A stretch of DNA of 64,000 nucleotides, taken from the NCBI GenBank assembly GCA_030066625.1, contig JASJBG010000001.1:28381-92380 (forward strand), read 5' to 3'. Below the pieces are notes generated by a model. The model was not told the DNA's origin and did no database searches. It saw nothing but the letters and a program-made list of their open reading frames with translations. Position 1 is the stretch's first letter. Each line of letters begins with the position of its first letter. The translations under genes and the position numbers were made by a program. This DNA comes from Woeseiaceae bacterium. Its GTDB lineage: Bacteria > Pseudomonadota > Gammaproteobacteria > Steroidobacterales > Woeseiaceae. Shown here piece after piece: positions 33,512 through 43,196 of this stretch.

Positions 33512-34003
33512 TTAAAGGCGCCCGTCTATGGCGCCCGTGTTCAAGTGGCGGAAGAGCCGCTTGAGCATTTCGTCGCGGTCCTCAGGCCTGAGCCTCGCGA
33601 TCTCGGTCTGCAGCTGAACCATCTCGGCCTCGTTGATTCGCCCGACCTGAGAAAAATAGTCGAGCCGTTGCGAAACCGCCTCGCGACGCTGTTCGTACTC
33701 GAGGGCCATCTGCGGATCCATCGGCAATTCCTGCGGAACGGGTTGAGCAGCGGATGGCAGGGAGCCAGCGCGCGCGAACTGCCATTCGAGTTCCTCGCGG
33801 ACGATCTGGCGCAGACGGTCTTCGTCCACCGTCCCGGATCCCGTGCCAGCGGCGACCGAGGGCATATCGAAAGGCTGCAGGTTGTCGACAGCCACCGGCG
33901 TCGCAGTGCTGTCAGGAATTCGTCGTTCCAGATCGACAATGCGGGCAAACAGGAGTCCCAGCAGCACTAGCTGGACGATCGCGATTACCGTCAGCAGTCT
34001 CAT
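33512..34003 (-). CDS. Membrane-anchored periplasmic protein with helical C-terminus, function unknown
   Basis: 163 residues from ATG 34003 (MRLLTVIAIVQLVLLGLLFARIVDLERRI); the track's 24-residue N-terminal extension looks non-coding. A single N-terminal membrane helix runs into a short linker, then a charged helical domain (VDEDRLRQIVREELEWQFA, EYEQRREAVSQRLDYFSQVG, EAEMVQLQTEIARLRPEDRDEML). It resembles small hypothetical proteins near ntrBC but I do not recognise a family. It ends 35 bp before the start of the small secreted-protein gene. Confidence 0.65.
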   Translation of the reverse strand: MRLLTVIAIVQLVLLGLLFARIVDLERRIPDSTATPVAVDNLQPFDMPSVAAGTGSGTVDEDRLRQIVREELEWQFARAGSLPSAAQPVPQELPMDPQMALEYEQRREAVSQRLDYFSQVGRINEAEMVQLQTEIARLRPEDRDEMLKRLFRHLNTGAIDGRL

Positions 34004-34081
34004 CGGTCGGGTGCACCGCTCGGGTCGATCCGCAGGGGGCCTGCAGTATATCGACAGGCGCCATGGCGGCGCCATATCTGG

Positions 34082-35485
34082 TCAATCGAGGTGCAGCGCC
34101 TTCATCTTGCGAGCAAGCGTGTTACGTCCCCAGCCCAGCAGTTTGGCCGCAGCCTGGCGATGGCCATTGGTCTGGCTCATCGCCTCGCGAATCAGCGTGC
34201 GCTCGAACTCGGGCAAAGCCGTGTCCAACAGCGGCGTCTGGCCGCTGCCAAGCTGGGTCTGCGCCCAGGCAGCCAGGCTGCGGGTCCAGTCCTGCACCGC
34301 GCGCTCCGATGCGGCTTCGCCGCCGAGGTCGGCCGGGATGTCGTCGACGGTGATGACGCCGCCCGGCGCCGTCACCGTCAGGCGACGGGTGGCGTTGACG
34401 ACCTGGCGGACGTTACCGGGCCAATCGTAGCTTCTGAGCACATCCAGCGCATCGGTATCGATCGTCTTGACCGGCGTGTTGAGTTCCTTGGCCGCCTCGT
34501 TGAAGTAGTGCTCCAGCAGCAGGGGAATGTCCTCGCGGCGCTGCCGCAGCGGCGGCGTGTTGATGCGGATCACGTTGAGGCGATGGAACAGGTCCTCGCG
34601 GAAGCGGGCCTCGGTAACGGCGCGCGCCAGGTCCTGGTTGGTTGCGGCGATTACCCTGACGTCGACCTTGATCGAGGTCTGTCCGCCTACGCGATAGAAC
34701 TCGCTCTCGGCGAGTACCCGCAATAGTCGCGTCTGTAGCGCCGGCGACATGTCGCCGATCTCATCGAGGAACAAGGTGCCGCCATTGGCCTGCTCGAAGC
34801 GGCCGATGCGTCGTGAGTCTGCACCGGTGAACGCGCCTTTTTCATGGCCGAACAATTCTGATTCGAGCAGCTCGGACGCGATCGCCGAGGTATTTAGCGC
34901 AACGAAGGGCTTGTTGGCGCGCGGACTGTGTTCGTGCAGCGCGCGGGCAACAAGCTCCTTGCCGGTACCCGACTCGCCCGTGATCAACACGGTCATGCTC
35001 GAGCCGGCGAGGCGTCCGATCGAGCGGAAGACTTCCTGCATCGCGGGTGCCTGCCCGATCAGGGACGGGATGGCACCAGGACCGGTGCTGTCACCACCGG
35101 CAGCGTCGAAGCCGTTCTGGTGTGCCGCCTTGTGAACCAGCTCGACGGCCTCGTCAATATCGAAAGGCTTCGGCAGGTACTCGAATGCGCCGCCCTTGTA
35201 AGCCGCGACCGCGTTCTCCAGATCGGAATGCGCGGTAATGACGATGATTGGCAGATTCGGAAGGCTGCCGTGCAGACGTTCGAGCAGCGTGATCCCGCTC
35301 ATGCCGGGCATGCGCACGTCGGTGATGAGGACGTCCGGAGCGTCGTCCCCCAGCGCGTCGAGCAGATGCTCGGCCCGTTCGAAGCTCTGGGTTTCCATGC
35401 CAGCCTGGCGCAGGGCTTTTTCCAGTACCCAGCGGACAGACTGGTCGTCGTCGACCACCCAGACCTGTAACGCCCGGTCAGCCAT
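34082..35485 (-). CDS. ntrC: Nitrogen regulation response regulator NtrC (sigma-54 activator)
   Basis: 467 residues, standard NtrC length. Receiver domain 1-120 (VWVVDDDQSVRWVLEKAL, phospho-Asp in LITDVRMPGMSG); AAA+ domain ~145-380 with ITGESGTGKELVARALHEHS (Walker A), ESELFGHEKGAFTGA (sigma-54 contact loop), GGTLFLDEIGDM (Walker B) and YDWPGNVRQVVN; Fis-type HTH at the C-terminus (NGHRQAAAKLLGWGRNTLARKM). Phosphorylated by NtrB, it activates glnA from the enhancer sites found near 38.75 kb. Its ATG overlaps the end of ntrB by 8 bp. Confidence 0.97.
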   Translation of the reverse strand: MADRALQVWVVDDDQSVRWVLEKALRQAGMETQSFERAEHLLDALGDDAPDVLITDVRMPGMSGITLLERLHGSLPNLPIIVITAHSDLENAVAAYKGGAFEYLPKPFDIDEAVELVHKAAHQNGFDAAGGDSTGPGAIPSLIGQAPAMQEVFRSIGRLAGSSMTVLITGESGTGKELVARALHEHSPRANKPFVALNTSAIASELLESELFGHEKGAFTGADSRRIGRFEQANGGTLFLDEIGDMSPALQTRLLRVLAESEFYRVGGQTSIKVDVRVIAATNQDLARAVTEARFREDLFHRLNVIRINTPPLRQRREDIPLLLEHYFNEAAKELNTPVKTIDTDALDVLRSYDWPGNVRQVVNATRRLTVTAPGGVITVDDIPADLGGEAASERAVQDWTRSLAAWAQTQLGSGQTPLLDTALPEFERTLIREAMSQTNGHRQAAAKLLGWGRNTLARKMKALHLD

Positions 35486-36550
35486 CCGTTGATGCCTCCT
35501 GGTCCAGCGGGATCCGGACCATGAAGACGGTCCGCCCGGGTCGGCTGTCGAACTCGATCAGGCCTCCGTGGCGGCTGATCAGCTCCTGTGCGGCAGGCAG
35601 GCCGAGGCCTGTGCCCTCGGGCCGGCTCGTGACCAGCGGATAAAACACGGAGTCCGCCAGTTCCGGTGGTATTCCAGGGCCGTCGTCCTCGATTTCGATG
35701 CTGGCAATGACCCGGTGGCGAATGTCGCCAATGGTGAAGTTGGTCGCGGCACGCGTCCGGAGCACGATCGTGCCCTGACCGTCGAGCGCGGCAACGGCGT
35801 TGCGAACGATGTTGAGCAGCGCCTGCACGAACTGGTCGCGATCGAGCGCGATCAACGGCAATCCGGGATCGTAGTCGCGATTCACTCGCAGGGACTTCCG
35901 GTCTTCAGCCTCGACGATACGAACGACGTACTCGAGAAGTTCATGAACGTTTTGCGGCTGCTTGTTCGGCGGGCCGCCGGGTCCGAGCAGCGTGTCGACC
36001 AGTGCAGCGAGTCGATCCGTCTCGCTGATTACGACGCTCGTGTACTCATGCTGTTCGGGGTGCTCCAGCTCGCGGGCCAGGAGCTGGGCCGCACCGCGAA
36101 TCCCGCCCAATGGGTTCTTGATCTCGTGTGCGAGCTGGCGAACCATCTGCCGGCCCGCGCCGTGCTGGATGAGCAGCGCATTTTCGCGGCTGATCCGCGA
36201 GCGTCGCGTTGCATCGGTCAGTTCCACCAGCAGCTGGTCGTCGCGGTAGGGTGAGACCCTGCAATCGACGATTCGCTCGTCGGGATTGACCTCGGTCGGT
36301 GCGAGCTTCAGCTCATTCGCGTAGTGGTCGCCCGTCTGGCTGACGCGGCCGAGGATGTCGCCGAGTTCCGGATCGTCGTCGAGAAGCTGGAGCAGCGACT
36401 CGCCACGGGCGCGCTCTTCGGAGATGCCGAGCAGATGCTCGGCTGCCGGATTCAGGTAACGAATCAACAGCGCGCCGTCGAGCACGACGATGCTGGTACT
36501 CAGCGAGTCGAGAATTGCGTCGGGATTTTGCGTCCTGCCGCCGGTGTCAT
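35478..36550 (-). CDS. ntrB: Nitrogen regulation sensor kinase NtrB (5' end apparently frameshifted)
   Basis: The kinase is clear: PAS domain (AILDSLSTSIVVLDGALLIR, YLNPAAEHLLG), H-box RQLAHEIKNPLGGIRGAAQLL, N-box LLNIVRNAVAAL, G1 EIEDDGPGIPPELA and G2 GTGLGLPAAQELISRHGG. The track runs the frame back to 36815 inside the DUF4124 gene, which is implausible. The only sensible start, ATG at 36550 two codons before the expected N-terminus length, is one base out of frame; one more A in the AAAA run at 36529-36526 would give MTPAAGRKNPDAILDSL, a typical NtrB start. Either a sequencing deletion, a real frameshift or a non-canonical start. Confidence 0.88.
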
Positions 36551-36571
36551 CGTGACCGGCGCGTTCGTCGT

Positions 36572-37084
36572 CTAGAAGTTGACCGTGTTCTGCTGAACGT
36601 AGAACCGGTTCGTCTCGCTCCGGATCATGAGCTTGCCGCCCTCGTCCAGGATCTCCGCCTGGATGTTGTGGACTCCACGCCAGACTTCGTCGATCTGGAA
36701 GCTCAAGCCGCTGACCATCCGCGGCTGCCCATCGAAATACACCCGCACCTGGTGCCCCGGCTGTAACGCCGGGCTCACCGCGAGCGATACGTTCAGGACG
36801 CCCTCGATGTTCCATAGCGTTTCTTCAGCGGCCGGCGATGAGATCGCCAGTGATTCATAGGCAAACGGCTGCTGGGTCGTTGCCTCAGGCTCGTCAGCGG
36901 CCCGCGCGGGCGAACGTCGGAGGTTGGTGACGTTGGCTTCGGGGATCTGGATTTGCTCTGCTCCCGGTCGCGGACGATCGGAGAAATGGACAACGCCGTC
37001 CTCGTCCACCCAGCGGTACGCCTGGGCGAACACGGCAGTCGCGGCGAAGAGGCTCGCGACCAGCAAAATTGCACGTTTGTCCAT
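36572..37084 (-). CDS. Exported DUF4124 domain protein
   Basis: 170 residues: signal peptide MDKRAILLVASLFAATAVFA, then the DUF4124 motif AYRWVDEDGVVHFSDRPRPGAEQI directly after cleavage, a Ser/Pro/Ala linker and a ~90-residue beta domain (NVSLAVSPALQPGHQVRVYFD, RGVHNIQAEILDEGGKLMIRS). A DUF4124 gene between glnA and ntrB is common in Pseudomonas-like bacteria. Function is unknown; a periplasmic envelope role is usual guesswork. Its stop codon lies 22 bases before the presumed ntrB ATG, so the two are likely co-transcribed. Confidence 0.88.
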   Translation of the reverse strand: MDKRAILLVASLFAATAVFAQAYRWVDEDGVVHFSDRPRPGAEQIQIPEANVTNLRRSPARAADEPEATTQQPFAYESLAISSPAAEETLWNIEGVLNVSLAVSPALQPGHQVRVYFDGQPRMVSGLSFQIDEVWRGVHNIQAEILDEGGKLMIRSETNRFYVQQNTVNF

Positions 37085-37126
37085 AGGGTTAGCATAGCAA
37101 TCCAGACCCCGTCGAGGCCAGTGAAG

Positions 37127-37147
37127 GGGCGGCGAAAAACGCCGCCC
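37127..37147 (-). terminator. Hairpin behind glnA
   Basis: GGGCGGCG-TTTTT-CGCCGCCC on the minus strand, a perfect 8-bp stem 20 bases past the glnA stop. There is no T-run after it, so it may attenuate rather than end transcription into DUF4124-ntrB-ntrC. Confidence 0.5.
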
Positions 37148-37167
37148 AGTTCACAGTTTTGGCGCTT

Positions 37168-38577
37168 TTACAGGCTGTAATACATGTCAAATTCGACCGG
37201 ATGGGTCGTCATGCGCAGGCGCGTGACGTTCTCCATCTTTAGGTCGATGTACGCATCGATCAGGTCGTCGGAGAACACGTCGCCCGCCTTCAGGAAATCA
37301 CGATCCTCGTCAAGCGCGACCAGTGCCTCGTCGAGCGAGAACGCGACCAGGTCGAGTTCTTTCTCTTCCTCAGGCGGCAGGTCGTAGAGGTCCTTGTCCA
37401 TCGCATCGCCCGGGTGAATCTTGTTAATGATTCCATCGAGGCCCGCCATCATCAGCGCCGAGAAGGCGAGGTACGGGTTCGCCATCGAGTCCGGGAAGCG
37501 AACTTCGATGCGACGCGCTTTCGGGTTGGCTACGTACGGGATACGAATCGATGCCGACCGGTTACGGGCCGAGTACGCGAGTATCGTCGGCGCCTCGAAG
37601 CCGGGAACGAGTCGCTTGTAGCTGTTCGTCGCCGGGTTCGTGAACGCGTTGATCGCCTTCGCGTGCTTGATGATGCCGCCGATGTAGAATAGCGCCGTGT
37701 CCGACAGGCCGCCGTAACCGTCACCCGAGAACAGGTTTTCGCCATCCTTCGACAGCGACTGGTGAACGTGCATGCCGTTACCGTTGTCGTTGACGAGCGG
37801 CTTCGGCATGAAGGTCGCCGTCTTGCCGAACGCATGAGCGACGTTGTGTACGACGTATTTCAGGATCTGTACTTCGTCAGCCTTCTGCACCAGCGTGGCG
37901 AACTTGACGCCGATTTCGCACTGGCCTGCGGTCGCAACTTCGTGGTGATGCACCTCTGTAACCAGGCCCATGTCCTCGAGGGCGAGACACATCGCGGAGC
38001 GAACGTCGTGCAGCGAGTCGACCGGCGGAACCGGGAAGTAGCCGCCTTTGACGGTCGGGCGATGGCCGGTGTTGCCGTCCTCGAGCGAGCGGTTGGTGTT
38101 CCACGCGCCTTCGTCCGAGTCGACCTTGTAGAACGCGCCCTGCATGCTGTCATCCCACGCAACGCTGTCGAATACGAAAAACTCGTTCTCGGGACCGAAG
38201 AACGCCGTGTCGGCGACGCCGGTCGATTTCAGGTAGGCCTCGGCGCGCTCGGCGAGCGAACGCGGGCAGCGATCGTAGCCCTGCATCGTTGCCGGCTCGA
38301 CGACCGTGCAGCGAATGTTCATCGTCGTTTCTTCGGTGAAGATGTCGAGAACGCTCGTCGCCGGGTCCGGCATCAGGATCATGTCCGACTCATTGATACC
38401 CTTCCAACCGGAGATCGACGAACCGTCGAACATCTTGCCTTCTTCGAACAGGTCTTCATCGACCGTATGCGCGGGCACGGTTACGTGTTGTTCTTTGCCT
38501 TTCGTGTCCGTGAAACGAAAGTCGACGAATTTAACCTCATTCTCTTTGAGGCTGCTCAATACCTCTGCGGGCGTCAT
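37168..38577 (-). CDS. glnA: Glutamine synthetase type I
   Basis: 469 residues, the size of GSI-beta. Landmarks: [62 protein letters not shown] (nucleotide site), [27 protein letters not shown] and the adenylylation Tyr in DLYDLPPEE. It makes glutamine from glutamate, ammonia and ATP. The upstream region holds tandem NtrC sites and sigma-54 elements, so it is nitrogen regulated; the retained Tyr also implies GlnE-type covalent control. Confidence 0.97.
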   Translation of the reverse strand: MTPAEVLSSLKENEVKFVDFRFTDTKGKEQHVTVPAHTVDEDLFEEGKMFDGSSISGWKGINESDMILMPDPATSVLDIFTEETTMNIRCTVVEPATMQGYDRCPRSLAERAEAYLKSTGVADTAFFGPENEFFVFDSVAWDDSMQGAFYKVDSDEGAWNTNRSLEDGNTGHRPTVKGGYFPVPPVDSLHDVRSAMCLALEDMGLVTEVHHHEVATAGQCEIGVKFATLVQKADEVQILKYVVHNVAHAFGKTATFMPKPLVNDNGNGMHVHQSLSKDGENLFSGDGYGGLSDTALFYIGGIIKHAKAINAFTNPATNSYKRLVPGFEAPTILAYSARNRSASIRIPYVANPKARRIEVRFPDSMANPYLAFSALMMAGLDGIINKIHPGDAMDKDLYDLPPEEEKELDLVAFSLDEALVALDEDRDFLKAGDVFSDDLIDAYIDLKMENVTRLRMTTHPVEFDMYYSL

Positions 38578-38643
38578 GTGGATTACTCCTCCGGTTGTAA
38601 GCGTTTATCTCGGCGGCCATTGGCGCCGCGGTTCCCTGTCGTT

Positions 38644-38660
38644 TGCAGCATTTGTGCCAA
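38644..38660 (-). promoter_or_regulatory. Candidate sigma-54 promoter of glnA (proximal)
   Basis: On the minus strand TTGGCACAAATGCTGCA fits the -24/-12 consensus, with GG-N10-GC exact. The start point would fall near 38633, about 56 bases before the glnA ATG. Confidence 0.7.
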
Positions 38661-38671
38661 TTTGGTGCCAC
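38655..38671 (-). promoter_or_regulatory. Overlapping second GG-N10-GC element upstream of glnA
   Basis: On the minus strand GTGGCACCAAATTGGCA also keeps GG-N10-GC and overlaps the proximal candidate by 6 bp. The proximal element has the better -12 half, so this one may be a decoy or alternative site. Confidence 0.4.
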
Positions 38672-38721
38672 TCACAAATGTCTGAAATAATTAGAGTTTC
38701 TATTGAAACACCACGAGCGGC

Positions 38722-38738
38722 TGCACTATATGTGTGCA
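38722..38738. promoter_or_regulatory. NtrC enhancer site 1
   Basis: TGCACTATATGTGTGCA, a 17-bp TGCAC-N7-GTGCA palindrome. Centre 38730, about 97 bp upstream of the predicted glnA start point. Confidence 0.75.
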
Positions 38739-38752
38739 CGGCCCCTTGGTGG

Positions 38753-38769
38753 TGCACCATACTAGTGCA
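38753..38769. promoter_or_regulatory. NtrC enhancer site 2
   Basis: TGCACCATACTAGTGCA, the second TGCAC-N7-GTGCA palindrome. Its centre is 31 bp (about three helical turns) from site 1, close to the spacing of the two strong sites at E. coli glnA. It lies between divergent glnA and glyQ. Confidence 0.78.
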
Positions 38770-38853
38770 TCACGCCCGGCGGCGCACGGGAAAACGACGT
38801 ATCCGCCGCGAAACTCGTTATACTTCGCGCCTTTTAGCGACCCCCAAAGCCCG

Positions 38854-39789
38854 ATGACCAGCGATACGGCGCGACCGCGCCTGACCTTCCAGGACCTGAT
38901 CCTCACGCTCCAGCAGTTCTGGGCAAAGCAGGGCTGCGTGATCCTGCAGCCCTATGACAAGGAGATGGGCGCCGGCACCTTCCACCCGGCGACGTTCCTC
39001 CGTGCGGTCGGGCCCGAGCCCTGGAGTGCCGCCTACGTGCAGCCGAGCCGGAGGCCAACCGATGGCCGCTACGGCGACAACCCGTTCCGGCTGCAGCACT
39101 ACTATCAGTACCAGGTGGTCATCAAACCGTCCCCGGACGATATCCAGGACCTTTACCTGGAATCGCTGAAAGCCATAGGCATCGATCCGACGATTCACGA
39201 TATCCGCTTCGTCGAGGACAACTGGGAGTCGCCGACGCTGGGCGCATGGGGCATCGGCTGGGAGGTCTGGCTGAACGGCATGGAGATCACGCAGTTCACC
39301 TACTTCCAGCAGGTCGGCGGCCTCGAGTGCCGTCCGGTCACGGGCGAGATCACCTATGGCCTCGAGCGCCTCGCGATGTACCTGCAGGACGTCGAGAGCA
39401 TCTTCGACATTGTCTGGGCGGACGGGCCGCTCGGCCGGATCACCTACCGCGACGTCTACCACCAGAACGAGGTCGAGCAGTCGAAGTACAACTTCGAGGA
39501 GGCGGATATAGACGCATTGTTCAATGCGTTCGACCACCGAGAGCACGACTGCGAGCGGCTGATCGAGGCGGGCCTCGCTCTGCCCGCCTATGAGCGCATG
39601 CTGGAGGCGTCGCACCTGTTCAACCTGCTCGATGCCCGCCAGGCCGTGTCGGTCAGCGAGCGCCAGCGCTTCATACTGCGCGTTCGGACGATGGCGCGGG
39701 CCGTTGCCGAGGCGTATTTCGCAAGCCGCGAGGAGCTCGGCTTCCCGATGGTTGAATCCGTCAAGGCGGCCGCCGGAGCGAGCTCATGA
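38854..39789 (+). CDS. glyQ: Glycyl-tRNA synthetase alpha subunit
   Basis: 311 residues from ATG 38854 ([20 protein letters not shown]); the track start adds 40 residues that overlap the NtrC sites. Class II catalytic subunit of the bacterial alpha2beta2 enzyme: [77 protein letters not shown] and [22 protein letters not shown] -10-like element lies at 38819-38824. Its stop overlaps glyS by four bases. Confidence 0.97.
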   Translation: MTSDTARPRLTFQDLILTLQQFWAKQGCVILQPYDKEMGAGTFHPATFLRAVGPEPWSAAYVQPSRRPTDGRYGDNPFRLQHYYQYQVVIKPSPDDIQDLYLESLKAIGIDPTIHDIRFVEDNWESPTLGAWGIGWEVWLNGMEITQFTYFQQVGGLECRPVTGEITYGLERLAMYLQDVESIFDIVWADGPLGRITYRDVYHQNEVEQSKYNFEEADIDALFNAFDHREHDCERLIEAGLALPAYERMLEASHLFNLLDARQAVSVSERQRFILRVRTMARAVAEAYFASREELGFPMVESVKAAAGASS

Positions 39790-41867
39790 GCGCGGACTTT
39801 CTCGTCGAGATCGGCACCGAGGAGCTGCCGCCGAAGGCGCTGCGTTCACTCATGGAGGCGTTTGCGGAGAGCCTTGGCGGCGCCGTTGCCGATGCGCGCC
39901 TCGAGCACGGCGACGTTCGTGCTATCGCCAGCCCACGTCGGCTCTCCGTAATCATCGAGTCGCTGGCCGACGGCCAGGCAGATCGCAAGGTGGCACAGAA
40001 GGGGCCGCCGGTCAGTGTCGCCTTCGATGACGATGGCAATCCGAAGCCGGCCGCCGAGGCCTTCGCGAAGAAATGCGGTGTTGCCGTCGCCGAGCTTGGC
40101 CGGACGAAGACGGACAAGGGCGAGTGGCTGACCTACGAACTGGCGGAGCCAGGCCGGACCGCCGCCGAACTGCTGCCGGAGCTCGTCGAGCGAGCGCTTT
40201 CTGAGCTGCCGATTCCACGGCGCATGCGCTGGGGTGACGGCGACATCGAGTTCGTGCGGCCCGTGCACTGGGTGGTCATGCTGCACGGCGACCAGGTGAT
40301 GGACGCCGAGATCATGGGTGTCCGCACCGGCAACGTATCCCGCGGCCACCGATTCTTGAGCGACGGCGACGTGACGATCGAGAGTCCCGGCCAGTATCTC
40401 GAGGCACTCGAGGAGCCCGGCTACGTCATTGCCGACTTCGAACGACGCCGTGAACTCGTCGCGAGCGGCGTCGCGAAAGCGGCCAGCGACGCGGGCGGCA
40501 GGATCGTCGACGGCGAGTTGCTCTATGACGAAGTAACGGCGCTCGTGGAATGGCCGGTGCCGGTCGTCGGCACGTTCGAAGACAAGTTTCTCGATCTGCC
40601 GCGCGAAGTCGTCATCTCCACGTTGACCGGCCACCAGCGTTATTTCCCGGTCGAGGATGAGAACGGCGAACTGCTGCCACGCTTCGTCACGGTCGCGAAC
40701 CTCGAAAGCAAGGACCCCGAGCAGGTACGCGACGGTAACGAGCGCGTTATCCGGCCACGGCTCGCGGATGCCGCGTTCTTCTGGGAGACGGACCGTCGCA
40801 ATTCCCTCGCCAACCGTGAGGACGCGCTGCGGGAGGTCGTCTACCAGCGCGGCCTCGGCAGCCTGCACGACAAGGCCACTCGGACGGCAGGCATCGCCAA
40901 GGCGCTCGCGGACATGCTCGACAGCGAGGACGCGAACGTCGCCCGTGCCGCAATGCTCGCAAAATGCGACCTGTTGACCGGGATGGTGGGCGAGTTCCCC
41001 GACCTGCAGGGACTCATGGGTCGCTACTACGCCGAGCTCGACGGCGAGCCACCCGCGGTTGCGCAGGCGATCGGCGAGCACTACCAGCCGCGCTTCGCCG
41101 GCGACGACCTGCCGGCCTCGACCGACGGCCAGGTGCTGTCGATTGCCGACAAGCTGGACACGCTGGCCGGCGTATTCACGATCGGCAAGAAACCCTCGGG
41201 CAATCGCGACCCGTTCGGGCTGCGCCGCGCCGCGCTCGGCATCATCCGCATACTTGTCGAATGCGAGCTGGACGTGAACCTCAAGGCGCTGATCGACGCC
41301 GCGGCGTTGGCGCAACCCAAGGGCAGGATCGATGCCGCAGAGGTTGCCGCTGAGCTCTACTCGTTCATCACCGACCGCCTGCGCCGCTACTTCCTCGACC
41401 GCGATGCGTCGCTCCGGACCGAAACCTTCGACGCCGTGCTGGCGCAGGCGCCGGCCTCGCTCGTCGACTTCGACAACCGCCTGCACGCCGTGCAGGCATT
41501 CACGGCGCTCGACGCGGCGGAAAGCCTCGCAGCCGCGAACAAGCGGATCGAGAACATCCTCAAGAAAGCCGAGGTTGACGACCCGGGTGCGGTTGTCGAG
41601 AAGCGCCTCACCGACGCTGCCGAAAAGGCCCTCCACTCGGCCCTGGACGGCGCCGCCGCAAAAGTCGAGCCGCTGCTCGCCGACAGGCACTATGAGGCCG
41701 CGCTGACCGAACTGGCCGCGCTCAAGGCCCCCGTCGACGAATTCTTCGACGAGGTCATGGTGATGGCCGATGACGAGACGCTTCGAAACAATCGTTTAGC
41801 GCTTTTAGGCGCTGTTCGTGAACTTTTCCTGCAAATAGCCGACATTTCGCGGCTTTCGATCGACTAG
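39786..41867 (+). CDS. glyS: Glycyl-tRNA synthetase beta subunit
   Basis: 693 residues. It opens [21 protein letters not shown], the usual GlyS N-terminus, with [55 protein letters not shown] and [24 protein letters not shown] further on, then the HD-like region and a C-terminal anticodon-binding domain. It binds tRNA-Gly for the alpha subunit. Four-base overlap with glyQ; gmhB starts 2 bp after its stop, so a glyQ-glyS-gmhB-plsC operon is likely. Confidence 0.97.
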   Translation: MSADFLVEIGTEELPPKALRSLMEAFAESLGGAVADARLEHGDVRAIASPRRLSVIIESLADGQADRKVAQKGPPVSVAFDDDGNPKPAAEAFAKKCGVAVAELGRTKTDKGEWLTYELAEPGRTAAELLPELVERALSELPIPRRMRWGDGDIEFVRPVHWVVMLHGDQVMDAEIMGVRTGNVSRGHRFLSDGDVTIESPGQYLEALEEPGYVIADFERRRELVASGVAKAASDAGGRIVDGELLYDEVTALVEWPVPVVGTFEDKFLDLPREVVISTLTGHQRYFPVEDENGELLPRFVTVANLESKDPEQVRDGNERVIRPRLADAAFFWETDRRNSLANREDALREVVYQRGLGSLHDKATRTAGIAKALADMLDSEDANVARAAMLAKCDLLTGMVGEFPDLQGLMGRYYAELDGEPPAVAQAIGEHYQPRFAGDDLPASTDGQVLSIADKLDTLAGVFTIGKKPSGNRDPFGLRRAALGIIRILVECELDVNLKALIDAAALAQPKGRIDAAEVAAELYSFITDRLRRYFLDRDASLRTETFDAVLAQAPASLVDFDNRLHAVQAFTALDAAESLAAANKRIENILKKAEVDDPGAVVEKRLTDAAEKALHSALDGAAAKVEPLLADRHYEAALTELAALKAPVDEFFDEVMVMADDETLRNNRLALLGAVRELFLQIADISRLSID

Positions 41868-41869
41868 AA

Positions 41870-42427
41870 ATGGCTCGCGACGAGGCGCCGCTCGTCATTC
41901 TCGACCGGGATGGCGTGATCAATCAAGACTCGAAGGAGTTCGTGAAAAATACCGACGAATGGCAGCCTATTCCCGGCAGTATCGAAGCAATTGCCCGCCT
42001 TTCGCAGGCCGGGTTCACCGTGGCCGTCGCCTCTAACCAATCGGGCCTCGCGCGCGGCCTTTTCGACCAGGTGGCATTGGACGGGATGCACGTGAAACTC
42101 CGGGGGATGGTCGCGGCCGCGGGCGGCCACGTGGACCGGATCGTCGTATGCCCGCACGGCCCCGACGACGGCTGTGACTGCCGCAAACCAAAGCCGGGAT
42201 TGCTGATGCAGCTGGCTGAGCACTACGGACAGCCGCTCGACGGCGTGCCGGTCGTCGGCGACTCGCTGCGCGACCTCGAGGCCGCTGCCGCCGTAAACGC
42301 CCGGCCGATTCTGGTCCGCACCGGGAACGGCAGCCGAACGGAACCGTCGCTGCCGCCAGGCCTCGCCGGAATCGACGTGTTTGATAGTCTTGCCGACGTC
42401 GCCGATCACCTGGTAGCCGGGGGCTGA
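41870..42427 (+). CDS. gmhB: D-glycero-beta-D-manno-heptose 1,7-bisphosphate 7-phosphatase
   Basis: 185 residues, HAD superfamily. Motif I LVILDRDGVINQDS (catalytic Asp pair), motif II VASNQSGLARG, the zinc loop CPHGPDDGCDCRKPKP, and motif IV VVGDSLRDLEAA. The zinc loop and length identify GmhB, which acts in ADP-heptose synthesis for the lipopolysaccharide core. The glyS-gmhB-plsC order is common in gammaproteobacteria. Confidence 0.94.
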   Translation: MARDEAPLVILDRDGVINQDSKEFVKNTDEWQPIPGSIEAIARLSQAGFTVAVASNQSGLARGLFDQVALDGMHVKLRGMVAAAGGHVDRIVVCPHGPDDGCDCRKPKPGLLMQLAEHYGQPLDGVPVVGDSLRDLEAAAAVNARPILVRTGNGSRTEPSLPPGLAGIDVFDSLADVADHLVAGG

Positions 42428-42430
42428 CCC

Positions 42431-43189
42431 ATGCTGGTACTCCGTTCCCTCGCTTACAACATCTTCGGATTCGGCTCGATCATCGTTGCTGCGACGATCG
42501 TGCTCGTGACGTTCTGGGCACCGTACCGGTTTCACTGGGCTCTATGTGTCGGCTGGTGCCGGCTTGCCGTCTGGGGCGCCGACTTTTTCTGTGGCATCAA
42601 GACCGAGGTCGAAGGCGTCGAGAACCTCCCGGATACCCCCAGCGTCATCATGATCAAGCACACGTCGACGCTCGAGACCCTTTGGCAGGTCACGTATTTT
42701 CCACAGACGACCTGGGTGCTCAAGCGCGAGATCCTGTACGCACCGATCTTCGGCTGGGCGATCGGACTGGCGCTGAAACCGATCGCCATCAACCGCGGCG
42801 CCGGCAGCACCGCGGTTAAACAGGTCATCCAGCAGGGCAAGCAAAAGCTCGAAGAAGGCGTCTGGGTGACGATCTTCCCGGAAGGCACGCGCATGCCGCC
42901 GGGCGAGACGCGCAAGTACGGCATCAGCGGTGCGGCCCTCGCCCGCGAGGCCAACGTGCCGATCGTGCCCGTTGCCCACAACGCCGGCGACATCTGGACC
43001 CGGCGTTCATTCACGAAACGCCCGGGAACCGTTCGCTTCGTCATCGGTCCACCCGTAGACCCGAGCGGCCAGGACCCGAAAGAGACCAATCGCATGGTGC
43101 AGCGCTGGATCGAGGACAAAATGCTCGAGATCAGCACGGTCTACCAGGAAAAACACGGCGCCCCGGCCCCAACATCTTCCGACGACTGA
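42431..43189 (+). CDS. plsC: 1-acyl-sn-glycerol-3-phosphate acyltransferase
   Basis: 252 residues with an N-terminal hydrophobic segment (FGFGSIIVAATIVLVTFWAPY). Acyltransferase block I is MIKHTSTLETLWQ, an HX4E form of the HX4D motif that is common in the KHxSxxET branch of this family; block II is LKREILYAPIFGWAIG; block III is WVTIFPEGTRMPPGE; block IV is VPIVPVAHNAG. It acylates lysophosphatidate to phosphatidate at the inner membrane. It follows gmhB by 3 bp. Confidence 0.93.
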   Translation: MLVLRSLAYNIFGFGSIIVAATIVLVTFWAPYRFHWALCVGWCRLAVWGADFFCGIKTEVEGVENLPDTPSVIMIKHTSTLETLWQVTYFPQTTWVLKREILYAPIFGWAIGLALKPIAINRGAGSTAVKQVIQQGKQKLEEGVWVTIFPEGTRMPPGETRKYGISGAALAREANVPIVPVAHNAGDIWTRRSFTKRPGTVRFVIGPPVDPSGQDPKETNRMVQRWIEDKMLEISTVYQEKHGAPAPTSSDD

Positions 43190-43196
43190 GAGATTC

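Noticed and set aside
39846-41690. 614-aa minus-strand ORF across glyS
   Set aside because: Antisense shadow of the intact glycyl-tRNA synthetase beta subunit.
42655-42690. PlsC acyltransferase with HX4E instead of HX4D as a possible inactive enzyme
   Set aside because: The KHxSxxET variant is a known active branch of the family and the FPEGTR block is intact.
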